A stretch of DNA of 64,000 bases from Pycnopodia helianthoides (GCA_032158295.1 CM063256.1:14926953-14990952); one strand, 5' to 3'; shown: positions 31,900-45,297, counted from the first letter of the stretch. The notes: generated from the letters alone by a model not told the origin. Translations and numbers: made by a program.

Positions 31900-32077
31900 C
31901 AGTGACGTATAAAGAAAGAAGAACCAATCACAGACTTGGTGTAAAAACTTTCCGATGTAAAGCTCTCTCTGCTGCTCAAAGAGGGCGTGCTGAAATGGCG
32001 GAAATTCAGATGGTACATTTTAGGAAAGGTGTCTAGACTATTTGTTGTAATCCGACTCGTCTTTGTGAATATTCAAG
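31900..32077 (+). promoter_or_regulatory. Possible promoter / 5' UTR of the multi-first-exon gene
   Basis: A CCAAT box (AACCAATCAC, 31922-31931) lies about 150 bases upstream of the ATG at 32078. The start codon context is CAAGATGC. No TATA box is evident. It is placed here because the preceding gene region ends at a polyadenylation signal and the following ORF is coding-like. Confidence 0.3.
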
Positions 32078-32357
32078 ATGCAAGGTGACTGGTGGCACCG
32101 TGGATGTCCCAATAAACCCAAGGAAAGCTACAGTTATCTGTCGAGCTCTTCTCGCGCCTGGGAAATACCAAAAACGGAGTCAGAAACTTCTCCGAAAATT
32201 GTCACATTGACTGTACAGCCGCTGCTGACGGAGCATACGGTAAAGCAACATTGCGCCAGTCAAAGTCGTCATTTAAGTATGTCATCTACGGAAAGTGTTC
32301 TGGCTCAGCGACGAAGAAAACTAAGCTTCAAGAACAAAACACTTCTGAATAACACAA
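32078..32357 (+). CDS. Candidate first exon 1 of an unidentified gene
   Basis: An open frame from ATG begins MQGDWWHRGCPNKPKESYSY and contains a Ser/Arg-rich segment (SSTESVLAQRRRKLSFK). It reaches ACACAA/GTAGGT in phase 1. This joins in frame to the exon at 34416 (phase 1 in, phase 2 out), which in turn fits the shared exon at 60557. No known domain is recognised. Confidence 0.45.
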
Positions 32358-33235
32358 GTAGGTATCCTCTCGTTACAAATAATGGTCTTAAAAATAAAAT
32401 AAAAATTGTAAGAAGAGTTACAACACCACATCATTTCACATGACAGTCGACACACCAGTCAGTACAGTGAAAAGCACAACTCAAGCATGCAAGCAACCAA
32501 AGTTGTTTTATCTGCAAGCAAAGCAACACTATTTAAAAAAACATTTTGAAAAACATTTCTTTTTAGGCCCCCATGCTTTATTTTTGATAGGCCTAATTCC
32601 TATTTGATAAGTTCATATTATAATTCCGACACTGGCTAAAAACTTGTTTTACTAAGTTATTAGGCTGTAAACAAACATGTTTAGCATCCCCCGCCCATTT
32701 CTTTTTAGAGGCCGCATCCTTCTTTTTTTTCTCAATTTTTACGATCTCTGACGGAAAAAAAAATCAATTTTATAATACACAACATCGCATTTTTTTGACC
32801 TGCCTTCTTTTGTTTAAAAAGGCAGGACGCTAAACATGTTAAAAAAAATTAATTCACTTTAGTTCTTATTATTATTCTATTAATATAGGCTGTAGTGCAC
32901 AGTAAACTTACAGTAACAAAAAAACAAGGAAACATTTTTAGTCTTTTAAGTTTTACTTCTGAAGTTCTGAAACATTGCAGTCTGATATTAAGTTAAATAA
33001 TTAACACACATCTTAAGAATTAAACTTGCGTTTAAAATTTGAAAATCAGATGTTTGGACTTTGGTTGCAAAGATGACTATATAATTTAGGGCTGCTCAAA
33101 AGCACAGAAAAACAATTAATTTTCTTGTTCAATTCTTTTTAAATTATATTCCTTATTTTAGCCGAGACTGAACTTCAACACACAGCTTATATGGGTGGGG
33201 AAACTAAAAAATTAAACATGCACACAGAAAACATT

Positions 33236-33626
33236 AAAGGAACATTACAGTTCTTTGGTTTTTGCTAACAAAACAGTTGCTGGCAGTGTAAGCACTTTAT
33301 TTAATCCACATACATAAACTGACTAAACCTGTAGAAGTTTGAGATCGATCGGCCATCTGGGTCACGAGAAAATAGTGAAAAAAACATTACACATTTGCAT
33401 GAAATTATATAGATTCAACAAATGAATAAAACGCCCACTGAGCCATAAACTCCAATCGGAAATTTTTTTTATTCATTTCTCATCAAATATGGCATTTCAG
33501 ACAGAAATATTTCAAGGGATGTTTTCTACTATCATCATCATTAGACCATGTAAGTTTTATGTAAATCTGTGATCAAAAAGTATATTTTACAAGTTTTTTT
33601 TCTTACCAATTCTGTAATGTTCCTTT
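33236..33626 (-). mobile_element. MITE, AAAGGAACATTACAG family (copy D)
   Basis: 391 bp with ends AAAGGAACATTACAG and CTGTAATGTTCCTTT, flanked by TTAA on both sides (ACATTAA / TTAACC). Confidence 0.9.
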
Positions 33627-33969
33627 AACCTTAACCCAAGTCAGACTCTCATCCTGTAGTTTAAAAATGGACATCAAAAGTCATGTAATCAACTGTTGCT
33701 GTACATGGAGTTATTAAATTTCTAACCCATCAGTACTGCACACGCTGGCCCATCACATCACTATAATTATAAACAATGTTGGTGGCCCCTTTGTGATGCA
33801 GTGCAGTGCTGTAACGGTAATAGTTCATATATTTCCATGTACATCCACAGGCCTAATGATCATGACGACAGTCCAACTGTAATAATGATAATAACAGGAA
33901 GAAAAAAATTGCAAAATCTTAATTTTCCGTTTATAATATATCGTTAAGCATTATTCTTTTAGTGAGCTT

Positions 33970-34344
33970 AAAGGCACAGTACACGTTTGGTAATGGCTCT
34001 GAAAACTAATGGCAAAAAAAACTTGGTAAGAAGTACAGCACCTACCTTGTACAATGAATTTTGAGAAACTTTTAACTTTGAAGTACTACGGTTATGGAAA
34101 ATATATCACTTTTTATTCCCAAAATTTGAGTCTGAGAAGCGTTTCTGTATCTCAGGCTGTGTATTCCTATGGGGAATATTCTTCCTGTGTGGAAATATTC
34201 GCTTCGGTTTTTTGATGATATCTCAAAAACGCGACCACCTTTTGAAGTGAAATTTTCACAGGTTAGTTTTTTTGTATGTACCTACATTTATATAGGATTA
34301 ACACAATCAGTAGGTTCCAATTACCAAACGTATGCAGCACCTTT
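33970..34344 (+). mobile_element. MITE with AAAGGCACAGTACACGTTTG ends
   Basis: The left end is AAAGGCACAGTACACGTTTG and the right end is CAAACGTATGCAGCACCTTT, about 375 bp, flanked by TTA/TTTAA. It is related in layout to the 13.4 and 52.4 kb elements. Confidence 0.75.
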
Positions 34345-34415
34345 AAATTTATTTAGTTGTTTCTGAAAGTTTGACGGTGTAATTATTTGTTCTGATTTGT
34401 CATCCGATTCCTCAG

Positions 34416-34503
34416 GACCAGTTAGTATGTCTAGTTGCAGGGAGAACTTAGAAGTGCAAGATCTCACCTGGACAAATTTCTTTGAAAAACACTTTTGCGG
34501 AAG
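34416..34503 (+). CDS. Candidate exon 2 (or alternative first exon) of the unidentified gene
   Basis: It has an acceptor GATTCCTCAG and a donor GGAAG/GTAAGA. Read in phase 1 it encodes RPVSMSSCRENLEVQDLTWT and NFFEKHFCG, leaving in phase 2. An internal ATG at 34427 could also start translation here (MSSCRENLEVQDLTWT). Confidence 0.45.
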
Positions 34504-35510
34504 GTAAGACTTCTTTTGTCCCCTCTATGTTAGGCCAAATAAAAAAAAACTTGTTAATGCTGTCTCTTGTGCTTCCTTTTTTTTTTTTTTAAGGATAAAA
34601 TCTGACGATCTCTGACAACAAATTAAAAAATTTTAGGATCGTCTTTTTAGACTTAAGCACACCGACAAACACACAGAAAAAAAATGGCAACCATCTTAAA
34701 AAATAGCCTGGCCAGTTGTTTTGAAAAGTGTGTCGGGCGAGCCATTTAAAAAAAGACAAAAAAAGGCCCCCCTCTTTTTTTTTTTAAAAGGCAGGACGCT
34801 AAACATGTTTTTTTTCTGCCTTATAGGAAGTTTATTATTCTATCAAAGAGACACTGTTAACAGCATTTTTCATTTCTCCTTCAATTGATTTGTTAGCTGC
34901 TTGTATTTATATATTTTCACTCGTCTTTTTTTTTTTAGTACTAAATGTTATCGTAAGCAAATTGGCTTTGGTTGTTATGTGAGTCAACTATTCCCCTATA
35001 CCCCCTCTGGTGCCGTCCTGGATCAGTTCCTAAAATCATAAATCTACTGGATGTTTTAACCTTTGACATTGAAACAAACCTGTATTTTGTGTTTGTTCAA
35101 GCCTTTGGGGATTGTGGTGGTATTCATAGTTGTTTTTGTTAACCATTTAGGCGTTACTTTTTCTATGAATTATACCCTTTCCATTCGCAACCATCTGAAT
35201 GAATGACTTTCTAATAACAAGCACTCTGCTGTCATGGCAACTGTAGCTGCTAAATCGTTGATTGAAATGAAACGTAAATCAAGTGGGCTGTTAATATTCA
35301 CTTGTTGTCATAGAAAAAAATTAAAACGCAGCAAAAGTTTTTATCACTTAAAACCCACCAAGACATGTTTATTTATTAATTTTTTGTAATTGTATGAATA
35401 TATTGTAGGACTTGTTGTGTAATAAGACCATGATAACTCTATAGACTTGTTGAAAGGCATTCCTGAAAAATAATGTTACCTGAGACTCGGGTTACTGCAA
35501 AGGAGGGAAA

Positions 35511-35558
35511 GTTGTTTCCCATGAAAGTTGTTTCCCATGAAAGTTGTTTCCCATGAAA
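35511..35558 (+). repeat. Three tandem copies of GTTGTTTCCCATGAAA
   Basis: A 16-base unit is repeated three times without change. Confidence 0.9.
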
Positions 35559-37110
35559 AGCAGTAGTTTAATCCATTCATGTAGTAGCCCATTATTTATG
35601 ATTCAGACAGCAATCCTCATGGTTGAAGGTACAGTAGTGACACCACAGCAGGGGTCGATCGGGTAATTCATAACTTGTTGTCAAGAGAATGATAAATTGA
35701 CATAGTTTTCACAACTGTAGGCAGCTGCTTTGTCACATTTACCTGCAGCTGCGTTGTGATTATGTAGTGTGATTTCTTGGCTGTTAATACCTCAGACATG
35801 TGTCGGGTGTCAAAAGCCAGTTCCCATGCTTTATGTGTAATTTACTGGAGGTTAATTCACATTGAATTGTGTGTTAAATGAGTTCTCGTCTCTGCTTCTG
35901 AAAGACTTTGTTGTGATGAAGATTGTTTCTTCATTTAAGCTGTTGTGGTTTATGTTCTTAGGTGCAACATTGAGGTTTTTACAGGGATGCTGAGTGCTCA
36001 AAATCTTGTGGTAATTATTTTTTGAAAATACGTCTTTGCAAAATAATATTTGTTTGCTCATAACCCGGTTTGTCAACAGTCAAACTACTGTAAGTTGCTA
36101 AATAAATGCCATTTTATGAGCCTTTATCTGCTTCTCTGATACAACCAAAGTAAAGTCATGCTTTGTCACTCTACAGTCTACAGTATAAGTTGGTAATCTT
36201 ACATTAAACCACTGAATGTCAAAAGGTGCTGACACTATAGTATGTACATTGTACGCATGGTGATACTGATATTACCAGAACTACCATAGCACGTGTGAGT
36301 GCGAATCTAACGGACACTAAGAAATACATTGTCAATGGGGCTTTAGTGAGTTAAAAAAAAAAAGTATTTCGTTACCTTCCTGGTCACCATGGAGCTACGT
36401 TATCACTGATTGGCTGTAAGAATCTTCATTGATCATGCAGGCTTTCCCCTGTTACTGTCAGTCTCATTATAATCTATGAGCACAACTCTTGTCAAATCAG
36501 TGAACCTTTTCATCCTAAATACCTACGAGTGGGTAATGAATAGGTCCAAATCCACATATAGTGCTTTGAATGCCTCCCATGGCCTTATAAATAACTTAAG
36601 GGGGCTGAATCCCCATGGCGTAGTGGGTGGATTTCAGCCGGATTATTGTGTACTGGGGATTGGTACTAAATAATGCCCTCTGTGGATCGACAAGGCTTTA
36701 TTCCGGATGATAATACCTCCCTGTAAAAAGTATTGTGAAACTTCCGCTGCTGGTGTTGCTGATGATTATTAGGAAACTTGTTCAAGCTTGCCACCTCTGG
36801 CACAACAGCATCCTTCATGTAAATTTTATGCTGGTGATTGGTCATATGACTGAAACGATAATTGTACGTAGACATTTGAAGGTACGTGTGTTAGTTTTAC
36901 AAAGTAGCTTAAAACTACATACTGTGGGCACAAAGTCTACACTGACTACATACTAATGTACTTCAATTGCCTAGAAACTTCAAGACAAAAAAGAGTTTGG
37001 TATAATTATTGGAAACAAGAGTGTATCAAAATTTGCAAAAATTTAGGAAAGTTCACATTCCACCGGTGCTAAAGCGTTAGATTTACTGTGTGTGTGTGAG
37101 TTTCTTACTT

Positions 37111-37320
37111 AAAGGTACACGTTGCCTTGGATCGGGCGAGTTGGTCTATAAAAAGCAAATGTAAACGTTTGTTATAAAATGCAGTGGTGGTTAGAAAGAT
37201 GTTTTAAAAGTAGAATACAATGATCCACACAAATATGCCTTGAAATTGCATGGTTTTCCTTTTACATCGTACACGGTCGGCCATTTTGTGGAGTCAAACT
37301 TATTTGCTCACTTGATCGTA
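37111..37320 (+). repeat. Left half of the MITE seen at 19.5-20.2 kb
   Basis: TTAAAGGTACACGTTGCCTT, GTAGAATACAATGATCCACA and CATTTTGTGGAGTCAA match the left half of 19522-20189. I do not find the other end. Confidence 0.55.
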
Positions 37321-37626
37321 ACGGATTTGAAATTACAAGTGAAAAACCTTATAGCACTGAGCGGATGATGTCAAACAAATTCCTTGTATGACAAAAAATC
37401 TCATCAAGTTTATGAAAGACCAGTTCTGGAGATATAGATAAACAAGTTTTTTCATCATTTTTTGTTCTTCTTCAAACTATAAGAGGCTAAGTAAGTCTAC
37501 TGAGTTACACATAAAAGCTGTACCTAGATGAAACTTTTCCTTTCTTGAAATATCGTCTCGTGATCTTTGTACCCTTCAAGTGGAGTGTTGTCTTTTTGTT
37601 GACCGAACGATTTTCCTGATTTGCAG

Positions 37627-37744
37627 CGTTGTCCTCAAGCAAAACGAAGAGCCAAGAATCTTAATCTGTTGGCTGAAAGACTTTAGGCAGACTCTGCAGT
37701 GTTGGCATGAAAGTAGGAGGCTGCTCTCAAGATGGGCCTCATAA
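37627..37744 (+). CDS. Possible alternative last exon of the unidentified gene
   Basis: The acceptor TTCCTGATTTGCAG is good. In phase 2 the frame reads SVVLKQNEEPRILICWLKDF, RQTLQCWHESRRLLSRWAS and stops. The phase is compatible with the exon at 34416. No protein family is recognised. Confidence 0.2.
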
Positions 37745-38280
37745 TTCTTATAGGACTGTCACTGGATCAGCATGCAACGAAGAAAACTGTTGCTCATCAG
37801 CCGACTCTTTGATTTAATTCCATGTGATCGGAGACTGGTTGGACGGTCTGCGGAACATTTGCCGGCCGCATCCGTGGACTTTTCAACTTTTAACGGTTTT
37901 CTTCAATTGGGATAATTTTATTTCCACGTTTCAATTCCAAGCATTGATAGGCCAATTGCTCTTCCTGGATATTTCTTGATCAGGGTCAGCAGTTCTCAAC
38001 ATTGATATTCATAATAGTCATGTTAACATCAAACTTTGAAACAGATGAACAAACTAGTTCTTTAAAGTTTATGAATATGAATGACTATCCTTGGGAGCTG
38101 TACAGGATGTGAGTTGATGTTACTACGCTATTCTAAGGCTATTAGTATTATTGACAACTTCATTCACAAATGATTAACATCTCCAGTTTATCACCATGAT
38201 AAGCAACAAATATTATCTCATTGGACGCTATGGATTAGAACTATCTCAATAAAGATTGTGTCGCATCGGTTTATTCCAAA

Positions 38281-38510
38281 ATGAAACCCATCAAAGAGAC
38301 GGCAGGAACGCATTTCAAGGGATTCTCCGTAAAGATAGGGGAAAATGACATCTCAATTCAGAGAAACCTGTCTTGTCGTGAGCCACGTCAAGATGCAAGA
38401 GGCGGAACGATACGGCCTAGGCTTCGTTACACTCAGCTGAAACAGAACCATGATACTGCCACTCCTATGGGCTACCCGAGAGCTGCTTTTCTTGAATGGT
38501 CAAACAGAGA
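38281..38510 (+). CDS. Candidate alternative first exon 3
   Basis: ATG in CCAAAATGA context opens MKPIKETAGTHFKGFSVKIG, then RNLSCREPRQDARGGTIRPR and AAFLEWSNR. The donor CAGAGA/GTAAGT is strong, phase 2. The next exon with matching phase is 60557. Confidence 0.5.
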
Positions 38511-39954
38511 GTAAGTTGTAAACTTTTGTTCTTATCTATACTGCAATGTAATAAGTTGATGTAAGTTAATGTTTAAAATTAGGCTTTGCATACTGTGTAA
38601 CCACTTTCTGCAACCACTTCAAAAAAACAATTGTGTGTTCAAGTTTTTTTGTAGGAGTGTCTCTTGTGTCGCTCATAATCCTAATTGATGCAGTCTTACA
38701 TTGATTGGCTCCTCTTCTTACATTGATAGTCCCCAATATGAAATAACTTCTGCAGATTTCCCCCTTTTTTCCTCTCTTTTTTCTGCTGTAGAAAACTGAA
38801 AAACACTGTACAGATATTCATTATCAATGTTAGAAGTTCTTCTTTATACACTGCACTTACAAAGAAATATCTGCTCCTGTAAGACCCAATTACTCCTTCC
38901 TAGTTATTGTTGCAGTAAGTGTGCAGAATTCAATCTACTGTGGAAATGTCAGTGTCTGATGGGAATGAATAACACAGAACTTTATTTTTGCATACTGCCC
39001 TGAAATCATGAACAACTGACTGATATTTGTATGAGTCAGTAGAGATTCTCTGTATTTCATTTCATTTCATTTAATTATGGTTGTGAATCCAAGGACTCTA
39101 AGAAAGCGAACTTAATCACTATACTCGCCAAGAACCCCGTGTAGAGAAGATGAAGGAAGTTTCAGTTTTAGGTGTGGGAGGAAAACCCCAGAGAAATATT
39201 CCAGGGAAAACAACGCAATTAGGGACTGAAAAACCAAATCCACACAGTGCCCCGGTGTGCTTTGAACTAGGGTCCCCAAACCTGGAAGGCAAGGCAAGAT
39301 ACTACTACGCCAACCTGACTGTATTAATTTATAATATTTGATTTGAACAGTAAAATTAGCTTAAGGCTGAAATCAATTTTACTGACGTAAAAGTCTAGAG
39401 CTGTATCCATCCATCCATCATGCGATTTTTTTCCCTCTTAGTTTCACCTGCACTGCTAAAGCAAAACCACCCATTCATACTCTCCCTTCCTGAAAATGTG
39501 AAGAATACGTCCCTGGTAGCCGTCATTCTGGAGGGAAGATGGTTGCAATTTTATCACATGTGAATAGGTCTGAGTGTAGCGCTTTGTCTGTTGGTTAGAT
39601 TTTTCTGAATTTTATGTGGAAAAAATCATAATATATTGATGCAGACAGTTGTCTGATGACGGAGATGGATTCTGAATGCTGCGTCATTGTTCTTTCGTGA
39701 CAATAGGTCTCCCGTTATGCTGACTAGATTATTTTTAGCTCTGTTGTCAACAGCATCGAAGAGAGAGATGATATTTTCAGTGTTTCTTTCTATCACAGTT
39801 TAGTACTGGATTCAAGATCACAGCTTGCATTGTCATTATGATCGCAGTTGGTCTGATTACAGTTTCCCTCAATCTTGTTGTTCAGCTTATATTGAGCAAC
39901 ATGTCAGATAGTCTTCTCATTCACTTGAGCAAACCTTAGAATAAAGTAGTCGTA

Positions 39955-40205
39955 ATGAGGCGTAACAGTACTGAACATTTCATCTGCAACTCTTTGGACC
40001 CTTCTCCATCTAACATCTCTAAGACGTCTTCCGATAAATCCAAGCACTTCTTGAGGTATTCCCGTTGTACAAGACCTCAGAGTAGACCTCTCCGGCCTCG
40101 TACGAGTGGACATGTTAGCCTGTCTCTCTCTGATGCAGATGATAAACTTCATGTCAAAGGTCATCCTTGCCAGATCAATGAGAAGATGCAGTTATTCAGA
40201 CGAAG
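39955..40205 (+). CDS. Candidate alternative first exon 4
   Basis: Opens MRRNSTEHFICNSLDPSPSN, then a Ser/Arg-rich stretch (TRPQSRPLRPRTSGHVSLSL), and ends EKMQLFRR with donor CGAAG/GTGGGA (a weak donor), phase 2. Confidence 0.4.
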
Positions 40206-40385
40206 GTGGGATCGAGCTTGAAGTTTGCGCACATTTATTGCATGAGGCAATTTGCTGTATGAATTTATCTTTTTATTTATTTGTGTTTTATTCATGGCAT
40301 TCATGTATGTATGATCCTAGCCCGAAATCAGGCTGTGGTCTCCCTCACCCTGGTCTTGGCCTTGGTGTATCTTCATACATTGTCA

Positions 40386-40730
40386 GGGCTCGCCCTTAAC
40401 ACTAGCCCGGCGTACATTGTCTAGTAAAAATTGCCATGGGCTAGTAAACACCACCTCTTAATTGCCCTGTTGGCTACTTAAAAACTGTGCAACCTCCTTG
40501 TTTAAAATGTTCATTTCTTCCTTTTCAGATGTGAATAATTAATGTATAAAATGTGTTAAGCATTCTTTAGTGGTGAATATAACTTCATTTAATCATTAAA
40601 CTGGTTGTGAGTAGAACATTGCATTTATGGCAATTCCTGTTTAAAATCCGGGCTACTAAAACTTTCTGGGTGCAAGTAAAATGCACAGTTTACTGGTCCC
40701 GGCGGGCTACTTTACAAAAAGCTTAAGCGC
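40386..40730 (+). repeat. Dispersed repeat, GCCCTTAACACTAGCCCGGC family
   Basis: Starts GGGCTCGCCCTTAACACTAG, contains GTACATTGTCTAGTAAAAAT and GGCGGGCTACTTTACAAAAA, and ends GCTTAAGCGC. Inverted copies lie at 50113-50457 and 57973-58310 and a partial one at 49138-49290. Confidence 0.75.
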
Positions 40731-41600
40731 AAAGGCCTGATTGTAATAATGAATCATCTGTTCTTCAGAAAAATTGATGCATTCTGACAGTAGTGGTCTT
40801 GCTCTAGTAGGAAAGAAATTCTAGGCCAAACACAATGCTATCTTTCACAGTAATTAACTTAAAAACAAATTGTTCATTAAATAACAAAAGATGACAAGTT
40901 GGCTTTATAGATTATTCGTGGACAAGGGCCCAGAAAACATACATTAATTTGTTCATGGCCTGATCTGCAGCATGTACATGTGTATACTTGGAAAGATCTT
41001 GCTACATCTTGTTTTACATGTGCCAGAGGTCGGATGCCTGGAGTGATAGGATTGTCCAAGCCTTTTCAAACAGAGTATTTTGAAGTGTTTTCCCCATTGA
41101 TTAACTGAAGTGCCCCCGATACTTTATCGAGACTCCATCAATGATATATTGATCCAGATCCCACAGAGGGCAAAGCAGCAACCGGAACTGCTCCCCTTTT
41201 TGCCGGAATGGAGCGATCCCATTTGAATTTCTCAATTAATATTTAATGAGATTTGAAGCAAAACCTGAGAAATAAATGTTTGATAGTATTTATTCGTTGA
41301 CGACTTTCAGCAAAGGTTTGTACTTGTGTCTGGTTTGATGTTGGAATGGGCAATTTTAAGAGTGTAAACAGCTCAAAGGGATGATGTGAAACAACAACTT
41401 GTGAGAGTCAACATGTACGTTGTGATAGAATCAGAACCTGGTGAAATAAACATGATGTTAATGGTACACAGCAATATCAAAAGACAACGTTATGGAGTAA
41501 TTGATCACATTGTAAGAGTTGATCTTGGGATAAAGAATAACAGGAAATCTTACGAGGCAAAATAGAAGTATGACAATCGGGGCATACTTCAACATGCTAA

Positions 41601-41815
41601 ATGTACCAGCTGGTGATGAACTGCATAAGTGGATTACATTTTTCACATGCGAGAGGGTCATCTGAAATAATGCCTAGAGATTCTGATGGTGATCTTAAAG
41701 TTGAAGGAATCAGCGCAAGAACTGGTAAGAGGACTGTTTCTCCACTGGCCCTTCCTAAAGTCAGGTCCAAGTGGGTGTCTTTTGGAACAATGATGCTGAA
41801 ACGCAAAAACAAACG
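41601..41815 (+). CDS. Candidate alternative first exon 5
   Basis: An open frame from ATG 41601 (or the in-frame ATG at 41670) contains MPRDSDGDLKVEGISARTGK and RTVSPLALPKVRSKWVSFGT and ends MMLKRKNK. The donor AAACG/GTAAGT is strong, phase 2. The peptide is basic and Ser-rich; its family is unknown. Confidence 0.5.
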
Positions 41816-42689
41816 GTAAGTGAAATTGGGGCTAAATAGTTGGTTTTCGGTTACCGGGGTAAGTGGGATCACTAAGAAATAGCACCAGAAAACACACTCG
41901 CGAGAATCATCAATATGCTTACAATATGATAATACTGAAGATGCTTCAAGATAGCGAAAAGAGTAGTTGCATAAATGGTTGAAAAGAATTATCCTCCCTG
42001 GCATGCAGGCTATTTTATCCTTGGATTAATCACTCCTGCTTCTTCCAACAAGCTCATAAAGTGTAAACCTTTAAAATACTACATAATTATAAACACACAT
42101 TTTGAAAGCCAATAAATATTTCATAGTGGGAGAGCTGTATCTGTAAAGTTCCTACTTTGAGTCGGTCAAATCTTTTCACTTGGGAGACTTTCTTTTTGGT
42201 TTTAGAGACGTTTGACTTCTTCAGATTTTGATATCCAATCCGAGCACAGTAAATAGAAACAAATAATGTATAGGCCACCAGAGTATACAAAATCAATAAC
42301 TATGTCTTCTGTTGTTAATACCAGTAAGGTCACCATGTATTGTCTGACTATTGATTGTTATTGTTGCTCAAAACTAAGGAAAGTGTCTCCTGTTAGTGCA
42401 GAGCACAATGTGTTATTGTTGTTCATCTTGATCTGTTTGGCTTGTTCTTTTGTTGCAATGATTCCGTAGTTACAAAAAATCTCAGAACAGACTTTGGACG
42501 CTGTGCTCATCAAAGTTGCATTTCAAGACATGAAACTGAATGGTTTATCATTCACAAGGTTCAATACCGTAATCTGTATGATGGATAATTGGAAGATGGG
42601 CGATCCGAGCTGGAGGTTTTTAGTCTGCTTATTTGGTGATGTGACCACTGACTCTTTATAAGATAAATGTCATAAAAACGGCTAGAGAA

Positions 42690-42799
42690 ATGGTTGGAAG
42701 TAGTAACTTAGTAAAGATCCAACAACCGGTTACTGGTTTGAGAGCCACAAATATGAAGAAATTTAGGTCACTTGGTTCCTGCTTGGAATATTATAAAAG
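42690..42799 (+). CDS. Candidate alternative first exon 6
   Basis: ATG in GAGAAATGG context opens MVGSSNLVKIQQPVTGLRAT, then NMKKFRSLGSCLEYYK. The donor AAAAG/GTAAGG is strong, phase 2. Confidence 0.5.
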
Positions 42800-43559
42800 G
42801 TAAGGTACTTAATATTTAATAAACTCACTCTTCTTCTGCATGTTTTTCAATTGTACATTTCCATTCAATTTTGTCATTTAAAAAACTGAAAGCAATTAGG
42901 CCTGTTGTATGTTCTTTCCATTTGTGATACTCATTTGAATTCCACACCCATAGTGTTAGCCAGAGGGGTGTGTGGGTGTCTTTTGGACACTCTGTTTGAA
43001 ATTTGGACACCTTGTTTTATCTGACAGTTACATGTAAGTGTTTTGTAAGTGAACAATTTGGACACCAGTTTTTAAATTTTCTGCAAATTTGGTTATCTTT
43101 TACCAAATCTTGGCTAAAACCTTGCCCACACCCATTTGTGGTTGGTTGTAAATTTACTGAAGATGTTCAAATGGATTTTTGTTTAGCCTTCATTTTTTTA
43201 AAGTCCTGAAACTTATTCTCATTGTTTTTGTTACCTATTCAGCATATCAAAAAGAACAATACAAAATACAAAAGGAACAATGTAAAACAAACAATACAAG
43301 CCATTGGCACATGCCTGAAATTAAAAAAGTTAAACAAATAGCTGTGACTCGAAAGCCTTTAACTCTGATGCCATCTGTTAATGGCAGGGTGTGTACTTTT
43401 GGTAATTACTCTAAAGTAATGACCATAACAAACTTACTTGGGGTAAGAGCACTGGAGAGCGGTCAATATTATATATCATTGTTAGAAACGTTCCTTTTTG
43501 AAGTATTGTAGTTTTAAAGAAAGAGGTAATTTTTCATACAAAAAAATAAACCTGAGAAA

Positions 43560-43715
43560 GGCTTCAAGGCATCTGCAAGCACACAATTCAGTTGCAACTT
43601 CGATGACCAATTGAGCCAAAATTTTCACAGGTTTTTAATTTTATGCATATTTTTGGATACACCAAGTGAGATTACTGGTCTTTGACAATTACCAATAGAT
43701 ACCCTGCCTTTAAGG
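43560..43715 (+). repeat. 3' part of the 13.4 kb MITE family
   Basis: GACCAATTGAGCC, TTTCACAGGTTTTTAATTTT, ACACCAAGTGAGATTACTGG and TTACCAATAGATACCCTGCC followed by TTTAA match the family. The left half is absent. Confidence 0.6.
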
Positions 43716-45202
43716 GGCATGCAACCCCCTCCCCACACCGCCCCTTCCTGAGTTATAAAATGCAATTCTGTGAGGAACAAGTCATTTCTACTGGAACTTT
43801 ACACCAGGGGGCAAGTGTAAGACTACAGTTGTTTCTTTGCTCTGAGATGATTTGAGGCCTGATACCATGGAGATGGATAAACCTCAGACTACGAGACTGT
43901 CTATCACTTAACCGCAAGGCTAATCAACCATTATGGCATAATGACTTTCACTAATCAGCTTGTAACTTAGCCTCAATTAGGTAAATAACTGCCACTAATC
44001 AATAATTAACTCTATGAAAGCAGACAAGGACAAATGAGTACAAGGCCTAAGAGGCATTCTTTATTTTGAATATTTGAGTTTTTTTTACAGCAATTGAACA
44101 GGAAGAAGTTTTTTTTCGGATTTTCTATTATGTTAACACTAACACTTGATCTTTAGAGCAAGGAGGTGAATTCATGCATGCAGAAATGAATGAATGATAC
44201 GTTTGTTTTTAGTAGCCATCCAAGTACTGATTACAAAATTGTATTGAGTACTTTCAGTTGAGTGCAGGTTGCCTTAAAGGCTCACAAGCCTCATCTTACC
44301 CCATTCTCACAGATGTATCCTCTTTTTGTTTTTCTTCTTTATTGCATCCTTTGGCAATTTTCGGCTCTATAAGTCCAGTCTTATCATTATTGTGTAAAAG
44401 ATCATTACTGGCATGCAGTATATCCCAAAGTATTTATTGAAAGGTTCATTTTAAATAAATCCTCTTGCTTCCCTCCTCTTCTTGCAGACAAATCATGCCC
44501 ACTTACAAAATCCATCCTTTGAACAAAAATACAGGTAGTTCTTTCTTTCCTCCATGGTTCCACCTGACACAATGAAGAAACAAGAGGACCACATTTAGGT
44601 CGAAATGGTTGAACCTTTGATAGCCAAAGGAATTCAAAGGGTGACATGTTATCTTTTGCATTAGTGTTAAACCCAGAGCCTGTGCCCTGTAGCTATAAAA
44701 AACACAATCAGTTGATATGGATTATTTCTGCCCAGAGTAAAATCCCATGTTTGCAGAGGAATTTACCGCCCAGGGCGGAAACAAATGCAGTTTTTGTCCT
44801 TGGCTTGCTTTCCTAATGCTTCTACAAATACACACAGTGTATCTATGCAAGAGTAACAACTGTTTACAACCTTTTGGCAAATAGAATTCTATTAACGGCG
44901 CTGATAGTGTGCAAGCACACCGTCATTAGAAAATCCCATGTGGACTGCTTTAAAGGAGAGAGTATACCTGTCCAGTTTTTTCAATTACGAGATGCCGTGA
45001 AGAGGTTCAATTTTGTTCACGCATTTGTAGAGTACAAAGTTACACTCAATGATGAATGAATCAATATTCTGAAGTAGGCAGCTAGCTCCCTCGTTCGCTC
45101 AATCATAAACAGGATGGAAAAGCCTTCCAGAAAGTGTTGAGCCTCACTGAGATGAAATTTAGTAGTGTTTTGGAGGTTGGATTGTACTACATCGCGTCTT
45201 AA

Positions 45203-45297
45203 ATGATGAGCTATCCAGAGAGGATACATGCATCTCTGTATGCCAGTGTTGTTCTGCAATTGAGAAGGGATCCATTCTACGCTCGGGTGCCATTGCG
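45203..45297 (+). CDS. Candidate alternative first exon 7
   Basis: Two adjacent ATG codons open MMSYPERIHASLYASVVLQL, then RRDPFYARVPL. The donor TTGCG/GTAGGT is in phase 2. I found it while looking for phase-2 exons, so it is weaker evidence than exons 3, 5 and 6. Confidence 0.35.

Noticed and set aside
36735..36890. Frame ending HMTETIIVRRHLK at AAG/GTACGT as another first exon
   Set aside because: The donor is good but leaves in phase 0; there is no matching downstream exon.
43206..43509. Open frame around MPEIKKVKQIAVTRKPLTLM as another first exon
   Set aside because: Its possible donors (GGCAGG/GTGTGT, CTTGGG/GTAAGA) leave in phase 0, which does not match the shared phase-2 exon at 60557.
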